From Epichloe hybrida (taxonomy: Eukaryota; Ascomycota; Sordariomycetes; Hypocreales; Clavicipitaceae), in NCBI GenBank assembly GCA_019022495.1, contig JAFEKR010000018.1, positions 930,001 through 994,000 of the forward strand: a DNA stretch of 64,000 bases, given 5' to 3'. The position numbers and the translations under genes are program-made. Shown here piece by piece: positions 47,434-59,000 of the stretch. The stretch's first letter is position 1; the number at the start of each line of letters is the position of its first letter. A model generated the notes under the pieces. The model was not told the DNA's origin and ran no database searches. It saw only the letters and a program-made list of their open reading frames with translations.

Positions 47434-47549
47434 AAGGCATCCTATAATAATTTAATTAAATCTCTACAATAATCTAATTATCATTAATTAGCAAGGCATC
47501 CTATAATAATTTAATTAAATCTCTACAATAATCTAATTATCATTAATTA
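47434..47549. repeat. Perfect 59 bp tandem repeat inside the degraded element
   Basis: Two adjacent copies (starting at 47434 and 47493) are identical over the unit apart from the last two bases, in AT-rich DNA that is otherwise full of RIP-type changes. Confidence 0.88.
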
Positions 47550-48539
47550 TAGCAGGGTCTTCTAGCAATTCCTGCTTTTTTTAGGTTAGTACTAAGCATT
47601 TAATCTAGTAACTATATAAGCCCTAGTGCCTATCTGAAATTTATAAATGCTTTTCCTATTAGTAGCTTTGTGAGGCTATTAGTAATTATCTCTTTTATTA
47701 CCTTCTAGGTAATATTAAAGGTTCCCTTTGTAACCTCTTAACAAAGCTAGTAATAATAGATATTAATATAGCGTAGTTACGTTATAAGCTTAATAAATTT
47801 TTCCTTAAGAAAATAAATTATTTATATATTATTATATTTAATCTTAAGGGTATTATCTCTAAGATATAATCTAACTTCCTAATATAATTATTTAAAGGTA
47901 ATTAGCTCTTTACTATAATATAATAGCGCTAGGAGCTTTGCTTCTATAGAAGAGGTTATTATAGTCTCTTATCTTCCTACTTTAAAGAGTATAAAACCTC
48001 TAAAGAGCTTTATAATATAGCCTTATAAGCTCCTTCTTATAACTAGATTATTAGTAAAGGAAGTATTACTATATACTTTAAGTTTAGGGTTATTACTATT
48101 AAATTTAATTAAGAGATCTCCCTATATATAACTATACTCCAGAGCCTTTTCTATAGCTTCTATGTGCTAAGGTCCTAGGCATTAAAGGTGCTATAATAGT
48201 TATAATGCTATGAAGGTAATATCTAGTTGTGTAATAATTATAGGATATAGCAAAGTACTAACTAGGGATTAATATCTCTTTAAATCCTTTAGATTAATAT
48301 TACCTTTAAAGGGATTAAGTAGAATAGTAGTTATTAGTACTATTAGCTTCCGTTCTAGGACTTTAATATTAAATTTAATCGTAGCTTTATTCTAATAGGA
48401 CTTCTAATTAAGCCATAATTATTAATTTTTGTGATCTTTAATGATTTTAACCCCTAAGAACTATTATAATTTGCTGAGGTCCTTGATATTATACCTCTTA
48501 AAGAGCCTCTCTCTAAATTTATTATAAAGAGCTAACTTT

Positions 48540-48780
48540 CCCTTTATAAATAAGGCTATAAGGTTGTTAATATAGAAGAAGATAATTAATCTATCCTTAA
48601 TAAACATATAAACATCTTTAAAGATCTATGTAAATCCTTTACTTACTAACTATTTAATTAATTCCTTTATTTAAAGAAGGGGAGCTCTACGTAGCCTATA
48701 GATAGCGCTTAAGAGCTTTAAGTAAGCTTATTTATCCCTATAACCTAGTAGTATCTTATAATATACCTCTTTATCTAGCT
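48540..48780 (-). pseudogene. Copia reverse transcriptase remnant
   Basis: On the minus strand the frame reads KEVYYKILLGYRDK, stop, AYLKLLSAIYRLRRAPLL, then further on RLIIFFYINNLIALF. These match the copia RT segments around the GYxx...LxxALYGLxQAP and F-Y-V-D-D motifs. The catalytic YVDD is YINN at 48563-48574, as expected from G-to-A changes, so the enzyme is dead. In-frame stops interrupt it. Confidence 0.85.
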
Positions 48781-49989
48781 TTAAGTTTAGGAAAGCTATA
48801 ATAAAGTTATACTAATAAGCTTTAAGGTTAAAGTAGTATAGAATTACTATAAGGAGCCTAAACATAATACCTGCTAATATAATAGCTCTTGTAAAAAGGT
48901 TCCCTTTTGCTTACTAATTCCTAAGCACATATAATCAAGCCTTATGCCTTATAAGGTAGCCTAATTAATCTAATTTATAAGCAAATACCTAAGTAAGTCC
49001 TAAGATCTTAATATGCAAAGGGACTTCTGATTTGCTAACTTTAATAGTAACCTTATTGTTAATAACTTTGTTGTACTCTTTATCTCTTACTTTAATAAAT
49101 ACCTTTTCTTTAGGGTACCTAGCTAAATAATTATAATAAGCAGGAGGTAAAGGAAGTCTTAATATATAAGGCTTTTCTTTACTCTTAGCTCCTAGGGTAA
49201 AGGCAGTAGTAAAAGCTTTAAGGAGGTTATCTTTATTAATATTAGGAATATCTAGATCTTTGTCTTTGTAATCTATTTCGGAAGGATTTAATAGATTATT
49301 AATATTTATTAGTTTGTAATCTAAAAAATCCGGTTAATAGCTAGGTGAATTCGGAGGAGTTAGGAGAGTTAATTCCTAAGTTTCTTTTCCCTTTTCTTTA
49401 TTATTTGGTTAATTATAATTATGTTAATCTTCTTACTAATAGATTAGAGGAAGGGAGTCTTGTACCTATGGGTGCCCTATATCTTAAGGATATCCTATAT
49501 CTACATTATTAACCTTAAAGTCTTCTATAAGCTCTTAAAGGAGGCGTTTTTTAGGCTCTTTTTCCTTAATTAAAAGGTCCTTTTCTTAAGTATAGAAGAT
49601 TAATTTATTAAAGGTAACATAGCTTAATAAGAACTAATAATTCCTTTGCATCATTAGTACCTAAATTAGATATTAGGTAAAAGAGATATGACTAGCTAGA
49701 TAACTAATATAAGCTCTTTATAATAGCTTTAGACCTGTCTTCCTAAGCCTATCTTGTGTTATTACAAAAGCTTTATAACCAAAAGCTTAAAGATAATTTA
49801 ATAAAGCTTCTAGCTTCTCTAGTAAATGATTTTATTAAAGCTTGTTCTCTTATAGCTATTTATTTAAAGCTTAATATAGTAAAAGCTAATCTAGAGACTT
49901 TCTAGGCGTATAATTAAGGATATAAATAGCTGCTTCTATAGCTATAGGCTAAAGATTCTCTGGAAAGCCTGCTTAGGTTATTAGAGTTA

Positions 49990-50256
49990 TTATAACTCTT
50001 ATTATCACCCCCTTAGACTGCTTAGCATGCCTATTTTAATATAGATAAGCCAGACTAGACTTTCTAATAATAATGCCTCTATTAGTAACTTTTACCTCTT
50101 GCTTCTTAGTCTAGAAAGCAGTTTCCCTATTAGTAATAATAACCGTAATATGAATTCTAAAGGTCCTTGCGTAGCGCGCTTCTAATTAATTAAAGTAAGA
50201 CATGATTTTGGTCTTTATTAGAATTATAAAGATATAGCAGAGGCCTGTTGCTTTAT
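49990..50256 (-). pseudogene. Copia integrase core remnant
   Basis: On the minus strand, a frame interrupted by stops contains KTKIMSYFN, LEARYARTFRIH, NRETAF, KKQEVKVTNRGIIIRKSS and NRHAKQSKGVIIRVI. The last segment aligns with the conserved NGxAERxGGxII region after the integrase DDE core of fungal copia elements. It is non-functional. Confidence 0.75.
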
Positions 50257-52432
50257 AAGTAAAGAGAGTAATATAATAATCCTTATTATAGCCCTGTAAT
50301 TAAGTAAAGAGGTTATAAGTTATAACCTAAAGAGGTCCTAAGGGTAAGGAATCCATCTATAGAACTCGTAATATCTGCCTCTGCGCCTTAGCTATATGGT
50401 AAATCTTATATTTACCCTCGCTATGCTCTTTTATTAGTATATTAACCTTTTAAAGCACTTAATCCATTATATCTTCACCTAGATAAGCTATTCTTGCGTG
50501 CTAAAGGTCTGCTTTTATAGCTATTAGGGGTTTTAGGTTATAAGAGTCCCTTCTAATAGCAAAAGCCTTATTAGGGCTATCCCCTTTAATATATAGTTAA
50601 GTACTAATAGTTATAGTTAAAAAGATCTTATAATTACCTCTTACTAGGTCTATAATAATCCCTATAAGATTATCTTACCTTATGCCTTTTATTATAAGTA
50701 ACTAAAGTAATATAAGGTTTGTAAAGAAGGTTAGTTAATACTACGCGTTTAATAACATAAGGTTCTAACTATTTATTAATTTAATCTAAGCTATGCTAAC
50801 GCCGTAAGCCTTAGTGACTCCATACCTAGCTTAGATACTTAGTTAATTACCATAATCTAGGTTAATAAACTAGCGTTCATTATTAAAAATATATACCGAA
50901 GTACTGCTATTAAGTATTACTTATAAGCGCCCTTAGGCATAAAAAGCCTCTAAAGATAGCTCTATAGTAATAAAGGTAGTATTGCCCTCTAGCTTGCTTT
51001 CCTTTGCTTCCTTTATATTATACTCCTTAAGCTATGTGTTATAGGCCTTTTTAATATCATTAGATTATTAATTTATTACTTCTTTTGCCTTTTTTAATTA
51101 ATCTTCCTTAATAGTCTAATTCTTAGGTAAGTAAAGTATTTAATAGTTCTTCTAAGAGTCCTTTAACTTCTTAGCCTTATACTTATTATAATAAATATAA
51201 AGTAGCTTCTTATCTCCCTTATTAAGATCTTCTTTAGTCTAACTATTAAGAGTTAGCTTTACTCTAAAAGATTCTCCGGATTTGCTTTAAGACCTTCCCT
51301 AGGCTTTAATTAGATGCCTAATCCTTGTAATTATAGAGTAGAAATCAAGGGTTTTACCCTTAATCTTAGTGGTAAAGATTAGTGAATTAATTTAAGCTGA
51401 AATTAAAGGGAATTAGGTGCTAATAGTATTATTAATTATCTTAATTAGAGAGTTGCCTTTCGCGATTAAGCAATTTACTTAAAAACATTACTTATAGCTA
51501 ATTAACGCGTTAGTAAGCCATTTATTAATATTAACCTTTGCTAGGCTACGCTTAATGACTTTGTTAAAGTTAACCTTAGTGTAATGCCTAATTATTCTAT
51601 TTAAGGGCATTATATTCCTTATAAGCTCTCTAAGCTTCTTATAAAGCAAGATATACTATAGGATTATTTGCTTATACTTATTTCTAAGCGTTATAATAAA
51701 CTAATTATAGTATTCTCTTATAGTCTTTAATAGACTCTAATACTAACTGTTAAACACTTAATATTATCTATTTAAAACTATATACTAAGCACTATCCTTA
51801 GTATTATCTAGTTATTAAGGGTATTTAAAGTATCTCTCTTTAGTTAAGTTAATAATAGGAGTAATGCTTATAGGAGAAGAGCTTTCTTAAGGTTACTACT
51901 AATTACTTATAACTCTAGATATTAACGTTCTTAAGCGTGTTTAAGGCCCTTTAGTCTAGTTTTCTAGTAAAGTAGTTAAAGCTATAATTACTACTCTTCT
52001 TATTACTAGAGTCCCTTTTTCTATTAGGATTAGCGGCTTAGGTAGGTAGTTAAGAGTTATTATTAAATTAGGATTAATAAAGACCTAAATCCTATCTTTA
52101 ATAGCTCTTACCTTTATTATCTTAAACCATAGGTCCTAATAATAGGGTTCCTATAGCTTAACTACTAGCTTATAGCCTTAAGTAGTGTTAGTTTCCTTAG
52201 ATATCTTAATAATATCCTGTGTTATTATTATTATAATTTATTAAACTTCAACCTACATAGATTTTCCTTGCTACTAGGGGTTGCCTAATTATGATGTTAA
52301 TGATTATAATTAAACCCTATTCTCTTACTAGGATATACCGAATTTAACGATTAATTAATTAGAATTAACTTAATAAAGGTATTAATTAGAAAGAAGGGTC
52401 TTTATATTATAAACACTAAGTAATTACTACTA

Positions 52433-52665
52433 TATTAGACTAAGTAGCTAGGATTAGAAATAAAGGTGTAAATTGAGTTACCTAATCCTATAAGAGGGCG
52501 CGGACTACGGTTTAAATAACTAAGTACCTATACTATAGGGTATGTAATCTACCTATATAAACTATACTATGCATCTACTAAAGGTCCGGAAAAGTAACTA
52601 GTTAGGTGGGTCCTAGTGTCCAAGTTGCCTGCATGCGGTTGAGCGCTTGCGGCGGGATTCCAACA
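52433..52665 (-). repeat. Right LTR (5' LTR in element orientation)
   Basis: This copy is the same 233 bp length as the left LTR. Its inner (left) end begins TATTAGAC instead of TGTTGGAC, showing transitions, while its outer (right) end, TTCCAACA, keeps the unmutated form. Confidence 0.92.
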
Positions 52666-52670
52666 GCCAC

Positions 52671-53448
52671 CATGGTGGCTCCTCCGACGTTTTGGGCCGC
52701 GCGTCACATTTGTCCCAGTTGGGGTTTGGGGGTTACACGAATCCATCCACATCATCAAGAATATTCGCGCGGCCATCGAACTTGCCGCTCGTCCCGCTTC
52801 CCCCCCGCGGCCCAACGAGAAGGCACGTTTCTTTGCGGGAAAATAACAATGCGTGTGAATTTGCCTGGGCGAGTTTAGCTCACTCGGTCCGCCACTGCTC
52901 TGAGTGAGGCTTCTCCCTCGAGATGGGGCGGGTACTGACTGCATGCATCGTGCGCGTCATGGAGTCGAGTCAAGTCGAGACGAGTCGAGACGAGTCGAGT
53001 CCCAAGCTTTCATGGGACGCAACCGGCTCTACGCTCTACCATGTCGGAAAGATGGGTGTTTCCTTGCCCCTTCGCTTTTGGATCATTTCTTCCCTCCGTG
53101 AACCAGCCACGACCTGGAAGCATACTTGTTGGCTAGAGTATGGGTGACGACGGCATCGTCGACTAAGAGCCGCCGCCGCCTCATTGCCCCGACTTCGCCG
53201 TCCCTGTTTCGTAACAACTCCTACACTTGCATCGCTACTCTTCCGCCTCAAAGCAACTACTCAAATCGTGGCGTTTGCTGACAAGACGCGAACACGAATC
53301 CCCTGAGCCGCATTTGCCGTTGGCTGCTGCCATCACGCCTCATATTCCTTTGACGACGACCATTCCGGGCCTTTAAATTGTTCATTTGCCCTGTCTCTTC
53401 AGGCTCTAGTTTTTTCCACCGTGTGGAAGCTCGATATACTGATTCAGC
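52671..53448. other. Upstream region of the first protease copy; start of a tandem duplication
   Basis: From about 52759 (ATATTCGCGCGGCCATCG) the sequence is repeated, with differences, from 53802. It includes a GAGTCGAGTC/GAGACGAGTC minisatellite at about 52965-53000 that is longer here than in the second copy, and a promoter-like T-rich stretch before the start codon. No other gene is seen. Confidence 0.75.
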
Positions 53449-53701
53449 ATGAAGTCATTATCAAATTTGGTCATTTTCTCTACCCTCCTCCAAATAGTCG
53501 ACAGTCTGTCAATACTGGAGCAGCAGCAGCAGCAGCAACGACGAAGACTTGGCCAAGATGCGCCGCCTCGCGTGGTAGGTTTGCCGGTTCACCGATCCAA
53601 GGTGCGGGATCCTATATCGCATGACAGAAGCAGGATGCGGAAGAGAGATAGGCCGGTCACGGGAACTCTGGACAACTTGGTATGCCCCTTTCATTTTCTC
53701 C
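53449..53701 (+). CDS. Yapsin-like aspartic protease, first tandem copy (5' exon only, cut by assembly gap)
   Basis: The first exon (53449-53679) is complete and in frame: a signal peptide (MKSLSNLVIFSTLLQIVDSL), a Gln run, a prosegment and dibasic RKRD processing site, ending at TTG before a GTATGC donor. The intron then runs into a block of N. This is a paralogue of the second copy: about 77 versus 80 codons, with several substitutions and a shorter Gln tract. Its remaining exons should lie in the gap, whose true size is unknown. Confidence 0.8.
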
Positions 53702-53801
53702 NNNNNNNNNNNNNNNNNNNNNNNNNNNNNNNNNNNNNNNNNNNNNNNNNNNNNNNNNNNNNNNNNNNNNNNNNNNNNNNNNNNNNNNNNNNNNNNNNNN
53801 N
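53702..53801. other. Assembly gap of exactly 100 N
   Basis: One hundred N bases, a standard placeholder for a scaffold gap of unknown length. It lies just inside the first intron of the first protease copy and just before the sequence that starts the second repeat unit. Confidence 0.98.
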
Positions 53802-54518
53802 ATATTCGCGCGGCCATCGAACTTCCCGCTCGTCCCCCTTCCCCGCGGCCCAACGAGAAGGCGAGAAGACGAGAAGGCGAGAAGGCGGGTTACGCGTTGC
53901 CTCCACGCTTCTTTGCTAAAAGTATCAATGCATGTCAATTTGCCTGGGCGAGTTTAGCTCAACTGGTCCGTCACTCCTCTGAGTCCTCCTCTCCCTCGAG
54001 ATGGGGCGGGTACTGCATGTTATCGTGCGCGTCATGGAGTCGAGTCGAGTCCCAAGCTTTCATGGGACGCAACCGGCTCTACCATCTTGGAAAGATGGGT
54101 GTTTCCTTCCCCTTTCACTTTTGGATCATCTCTTCCCTGAACCAGCCACACGACCTGGAAGCATAGGAAGCATATATCCTTGTTGGTTAGAGTATGTGTC
54201 ACGACGCCATCGTCGACTAAGAGCCGCCGTCATTGCCCCGACTTCGCCGTCCTGTTTCGAACAACTCCTACACTTGCATCGCTACTCTTCCGCCTCAAAG
54301 CAACTACTCAAATCGTGGCGTTCGCTAACAAGACGTGAACACGAATCCCCTGAGCCGCATTAGCCGTTAGCTGCTGCCATCGCCTCATTTTCCTTTGACG
54401 ACGACTATTCCGGGACTTTAAATTGTTCACTTGCGCGCATTGAAGCACTCGCTTTGCCTTGTCTCGTCAGGCTCTATTTTTTTTTCCACCGGATGGAAGT
54501 TCGATATACTCATTCAGC
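53802..54518. repeat. Second copy of the tandemly duplicated upstream region
   Basis: This stretch is homologous to 52759-53448: same order of ATATTCGCGCGG start, TTTGCCTGGGCGAGTTTAGC, CCCAAGCTTTCATGGGACGC and the GCATCGCTACTCTTCCGCCT block before the gene. It has many indels and substitutions, so it is not a simple duplicate contig end. Confidence 0.85.
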
Positions 54519-56057
54519 ATGAAGTCATTGTCAAATTTGGTCATTTTCTCTACCCTCCTCCAAATAGCCGATAGTCTGTCAACACTGGAGCAGCAACAAC
54601 AACAACAACAACAACAACAACGAGGACAAGGCCAAGATGCACAGCCTCGCGTGGTAGGGTTGCCGGTCCACCGATCCAAGGTGCGGGATCCTATATCGCA
54701 TGACAGAAGCAGGATGCGGAAGAGAGATGGGCCCGTCACGGGAACTCTGGACAACTTGGTATGCCCTTTCATTTTCTCTTTTTCCCCTCGAATGAGTCAA
54801 CACAACTGACAATTGGTAGCAAACCTTGTATTTTCTCAACACATCGCTAGGAACGCCCCCTCAAGATGTGCGCCTTCATGTCGACACGGGAAGCAGTGAC
54901 ATGTGGGTGAATACACCTGCCTCGCGGCTCTGCGCCTTGGCGCAGCAGCCCTGCTCTTATGCCCAGGCTTATTCAGCCAACGCTTCGTCGACGTACAGGT
55001 ATGTCGGAGGCTACTTCAACATTTCCTATCTTGACGGCACTGGTGCCGCGGGCGACTATGCCACCGATGTTATGCGGTTTTCGGGTCAAACAATCTCGTC
55101 CTTCCAGTTCGGAGTCGGCTACGAAAGTACCTCGGCGCAGAATGTATTGGGAATAGGGTACCCAAGTAACGAGGTGCAAGTCGCACGGGCAAGGCGAAAG
55201 CCGTATCAAAATCTCCCAGCCAAGATGCAAGCGGATGGCATCATATCCTCGAACTCGTTTAGTCTCTGGTTGAACGATGTCAACGCCGAGACTGGTAGCA
55301 TTCTTTTTGGAGGTATGGATACGAGCAAATTCCACGGAAATCTCGTCAGCGTGCCCATTCAGAAGGTCAACGACGCTTATAGCCAGTTTTTCATCACCAT
55401 GACCGGACTTGACGTCGGGCCCACAAGGGTCGCGAGCGATATCGCTCTCGGCGTGCTCCTCGACTCGGGTTCTTCACTGACCTATCTCCCCAAAGACTTG
55501 ACGACAAAGATATATGGGCTTTTCAACGCGGAATATCAGGAAGACTACGGCGCTGCATTGATTCCTTGTTCTTCCCGCAAGCAGAATGTCACCATGACGT
55601 TCAGGTTCAGCTCTCCCGCCAGCATCACCGTGTCTCTTTCGGAAATGATTCTCGACTTGGAGGATCCCAGGGGCAAGAAGCTCAAATTTGGCAACGGCGC
55701 GGAGGCATGCTTGTTTGGTATTGTCCCTGCAGAAGCTTCGAGCAGCGTTCTCGGTGACACATTTTTGCGAAGCGCGTACGTGGTGACGACATGGACAACA
55801 ACGAGATCTCCCTGGCAAACGCCAAATCCAACGTCAATCAATCGAACATTGTGGAAATCAAGAGCGGTGGCAGTGCAGTGCCGTCCTCCACGAAAGCCAG
55901 AAACCCGGTCGTAGCCACCACGGGAATACCAGGCGGCAGCGGCGGTGACACCAACTCGAACACATCCCAGGGCGACAGCGGTGCAGCGAGGCTCGGCCTT
56001 GCAACAACGCCAGCTGTTGTGGGCGCTGTGGCGGTCGCAGCCGCTCTCGTGCTCTGA
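54519..56057 (+). CDS. Yapsin-like GPI-anchored aspartic protease, second copy, with a one-base frameshift
   Basis: This is a pepsin-family (A1) protease of the fungal cell surface. Exon 1 (54519-54758) encodes a signal peptide, a Gln run of about ten and a prosegment with an RKRD processing site. Exon 2 starts at 54820. The first active-site motif is HVDTGSSDMWVN (Asp about residue 102) and the second LGVLLDSGSSLTYLP (Asp about residue 295). Disulphide-loop cysteines are present (CALAQQPC). After FLRSAYVV (about 55787) the frame shifts: the C-terminal part continues in another frame as MDNNEISLANAKSNVNQSNI and ends GAVAVAAALVL, a GPI-anchor-like tail, with stop at 56057. The missing single base may be a sequencing error or a real inactivating change; the original frame would run to 55914. 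I annotate the whole locus. Confidence 0.85.
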
Positions 56058-59000
56058 GAGAAATATGAACAGCTTCTCTTTGGAAGCGATTCACATGCAT
56101 CGAGGCTTCACACCTATACCTGGTTTCGACTGGAATGTATCAATTTCTTTTTCTTCTTTCGTTTCGGCAAGCCAATGATTTGCATTGCGATGGCGTCGTG
56201 GTCTTTCAGGATAAGGAAGAGAGCATGGCTGGATAGGGTGGCTATTGCATGACTAGACATGAGTGAGAGTGAGTGAGAAATGCGATGTGTTTTGAAATTT
56301 TAATTCCGTTGTGATTTCCTTTGAAAAACGTGGTGTATGATGAGGCGAGCCGGTATGCAGCGGTAGGGATTCAAACAAGACACTGGACCGATTTCATGCA
56401 GAACCGTATGGTCAAGTTTGACGAGGGACTTTGCACGCCACGCCACGCATGTTATTTCAGGCCTCGCCTCCTCTGGTCGGGCCGATGGACGAGTACACAA
56501 CGGACACTTTGCCGGTGAGGCGACGTACCATGCCCAATGTCATGGGGACCGCAGGAACATTTCGCCCGGTCAAAATAACCCGTAATTTGCTACAAAGGCA
56601 CAGAGTTATCCATCCGAGATGTACTTTGGACACCAGGCGGGCGAGGAGGCGGACGAGTTGGTTCGTTCGGTCGGGGAGGATGAAGCGCATGTCTGGCCGG
56701 TTTGCGAAATGGAGGGCTTCATCTGCGGCTCGTCCGTATATTGGAGCTCAGGAGGTCCATGGTCGTGAGTGGACAGGGTGGGTGGCATTCGTTTCGTTCC
56801 CTCTCCGTGAGGTTCGATTGGGACGGCGCCGGCTCGCAATCTTGAGAAAATGGTGCTGGCACGTTTTGCGGTCTCTATGTCCAATCATGTCTCCTTTGCG
56901 CTTCATCATCATGTCCTCGTCTCTCTCTCTCTCCCCCTATTCTCTCAATAATAGAACTACCGTTAGACACGTGCACTAATCACCGTTGCGCCTCCAAGAA
57001 AGGGGCTGATAAATACTACAGTGACATGTCAACGCGGATAGGGGCGTCGATTTCCAATGTCTCACGGCAGCGTCACCCAGATGATGTGATTGTAAGAATC
57101 AGAACCGACAAGCAGCTAGCCAAACAGCACCCCTTGCAGTAGCTGCGATGGACGAGCATATCAGAATACTAAGTTACGAAGAGCACTCAGTAAATACGTA
57201 TTAGATCCATCGTATGCTCAAAAAGAGCACAGAACCCCGTAGTGCGCAAATGAATCCCCCCCCTGATTTTTCTGCTTCAAATAATGTGCTCGGACACGAA
57301 TGCTGGCTAGCGTCTCAATTCGTCTTCATCGGCTCCTTATATGCCCGAGCTTGTTGCCACAATCAGGGAATTAGCACAAGCTCGGGAACAGCCATGCCGA
57401 GAGGAGAGCCTGCCACATCTACACGGCTATGGCGGCGCTGGATTACATCTTCTTACATGGAGGCCGGAGGATAAGCCGAGACAGAGACCGGCTCCCCCCC
57501 TGCAGGCGGTGTGGTCTAATTACGGCGGGCATCTTGTTGAAAGACAAGAGGCGCTGGCGCTGACACCCATGGCTACTGGGCCTTTCCTAGCTCGGATGGC
57601 TTGTGTGTGTGAGAGATGAGCCCGAGTCTACATGTACATGTAAGTGCTTGCGCATGTAAGGAGTCTACGACGCGGCCTTCTTCCCGTTGGTTGTCTGCGG
57701 AGTACTTGGTGCCACTCTGCAGCAGAGTTGCAAGCCGAGGGAGGCAAGGAAATTAAGCTTTTTTCAAAACATGAAACTGGCCGGGATGAACGACGGTATT
57801 TACCGCGGAGAATACTTGAACTAGGCTGGGCTGGGCTGCCCGGGGGGTGGTGGGAGGGGTGTGGGACGGTTCGCACAAATCGGTCGGGATTGGGGGTCAC
57901 GTGCCTTGGTACTCCGCATGTGGTTGTTGCGATGGGGGGCGAGGACAAAGGAAGTCGCTCAACACCAAAATCGCACCTTTCCCTTTGTTGCTTGCTTGCT
58001 GCTGGTGAAGGCATGCACAATGTTCACACGTCCGGGCGGGCATGTGGCGCCTCCCAGGAATCCGAATCCCTTCCAGCCCGACATGAACGATGACAGGTCC
58101 AGTCGGGCTATTTTCTTTGTCATGGCGGCATTGTGCATACATAGCCTACATGTACATAAATAGCATCTACATCCACTCACTCTGCTCCCCTCCCTCGGCA
58201 CCCTCGGCAACCCCTCGACGCCCAAGGGCCATGGCCCCGTGATGGGGTGGTGGTTCGCGGCGGGTTGGCCAGTCGCCTTTCTCCAGCATCAAACCCGCAC
58301 ATCCACCAACAAGTCCACATTCCGATACCAGCCCCTCCCCCTTGTCGCGGGACTCCTTGTTGGCGTGCGCCGTCTTGGGGGCCAAATGCAACAAACGACA
58401 ACAACGAGTCACATTCATACATGTATACGTGCATTCACACAACTGAGACCCGAGACAAGACAAGACATGCCGGCGGGCATCACAGCCCTGTAGCGTTGTC
58501 TCGGTCGGTCCAAGAATAAAATTCGACAGGTAACAACTTTGCCATGGTGCAGGCAGCGGGCAGCAAGCAGAGTTCTCGATAATCAATGCGCCCGCCCCCG
58601 CAGACAATCTTGGCTTGTTGGCCGACGCCTTTTTTTGCGCTTGCTTGCTGCTTGGACCTTCCTCATCCGTCCCCCCCGTCCACAAAACGGCGGGGCCCGC
58701 TCTTTACCACCACCACCAACGTGTTGCACGTGCTGCCTGGCCCTTCCTTCCTGATTGCTTGCCAACAACAATGTTGGGGGTTCCAAAGGTGAAGCTGTCC
58801 GTACTGGAAATCACTGACACGTCGAGCAAGCAAGCGAGCGAGCATGCGGAACATTCCGAGCCGAGATATGAACCCCCCCTTCCAGGGGTCCTTCCAGGCC
58901 TTCCTCTTCAACCCAGGCCAAGTAGCTTCCGGGGCGTAACGCAACGGCATGCATGGTTGTTTGAATTTCATGCCACCGTTCAACGAGACCGCGGTCCCAT

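Larger units (their letters stand above)
47172..52670 (-). mobile_element. RIP-degraded Ty1/copia LTR retrotransposon with target-site duplication
   Basis: Two 233 bp direct LTRs (47177-47409 and 52433-52665) flank 5 kb of strongly AT-rich DNA. The element is bounded by a 5 bp direct duplication GCCAC at 47172-47176 and 52666-52670. The minus strand retains a copia order: integrase remnant at about 49990-50256, then reverse transcriptase at about 48540-48780. On the same strand a purine-rich AGGGGGATG tract sits directly before the left LTR (about 47410-47419), as expected for the polypurine tract of a minus-strand element. There is no open frame longer than about 60 codons; the reading frames are full of TAA/TAG stops, the pattern left by C-to-T RIP. 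Gag and protease could not be recognised in the right part. Confidence 0.9.

Noticed and set aside
52870..52915. GAGTTTAGCTCACTCGGTC-type sequence resembling a tRNA D-arm
   Set aside because: No acceptor stem, anticodon arm or T-arm could be folded; the same words recur in the duplicated unit and look like ordinary upstream DNA.
56431..56979. A 182-codon plus-strand open frame
   Set aside because: No domain, signal peptide or family resemblance; basic composition typical of random frames in GC-rich DNA.
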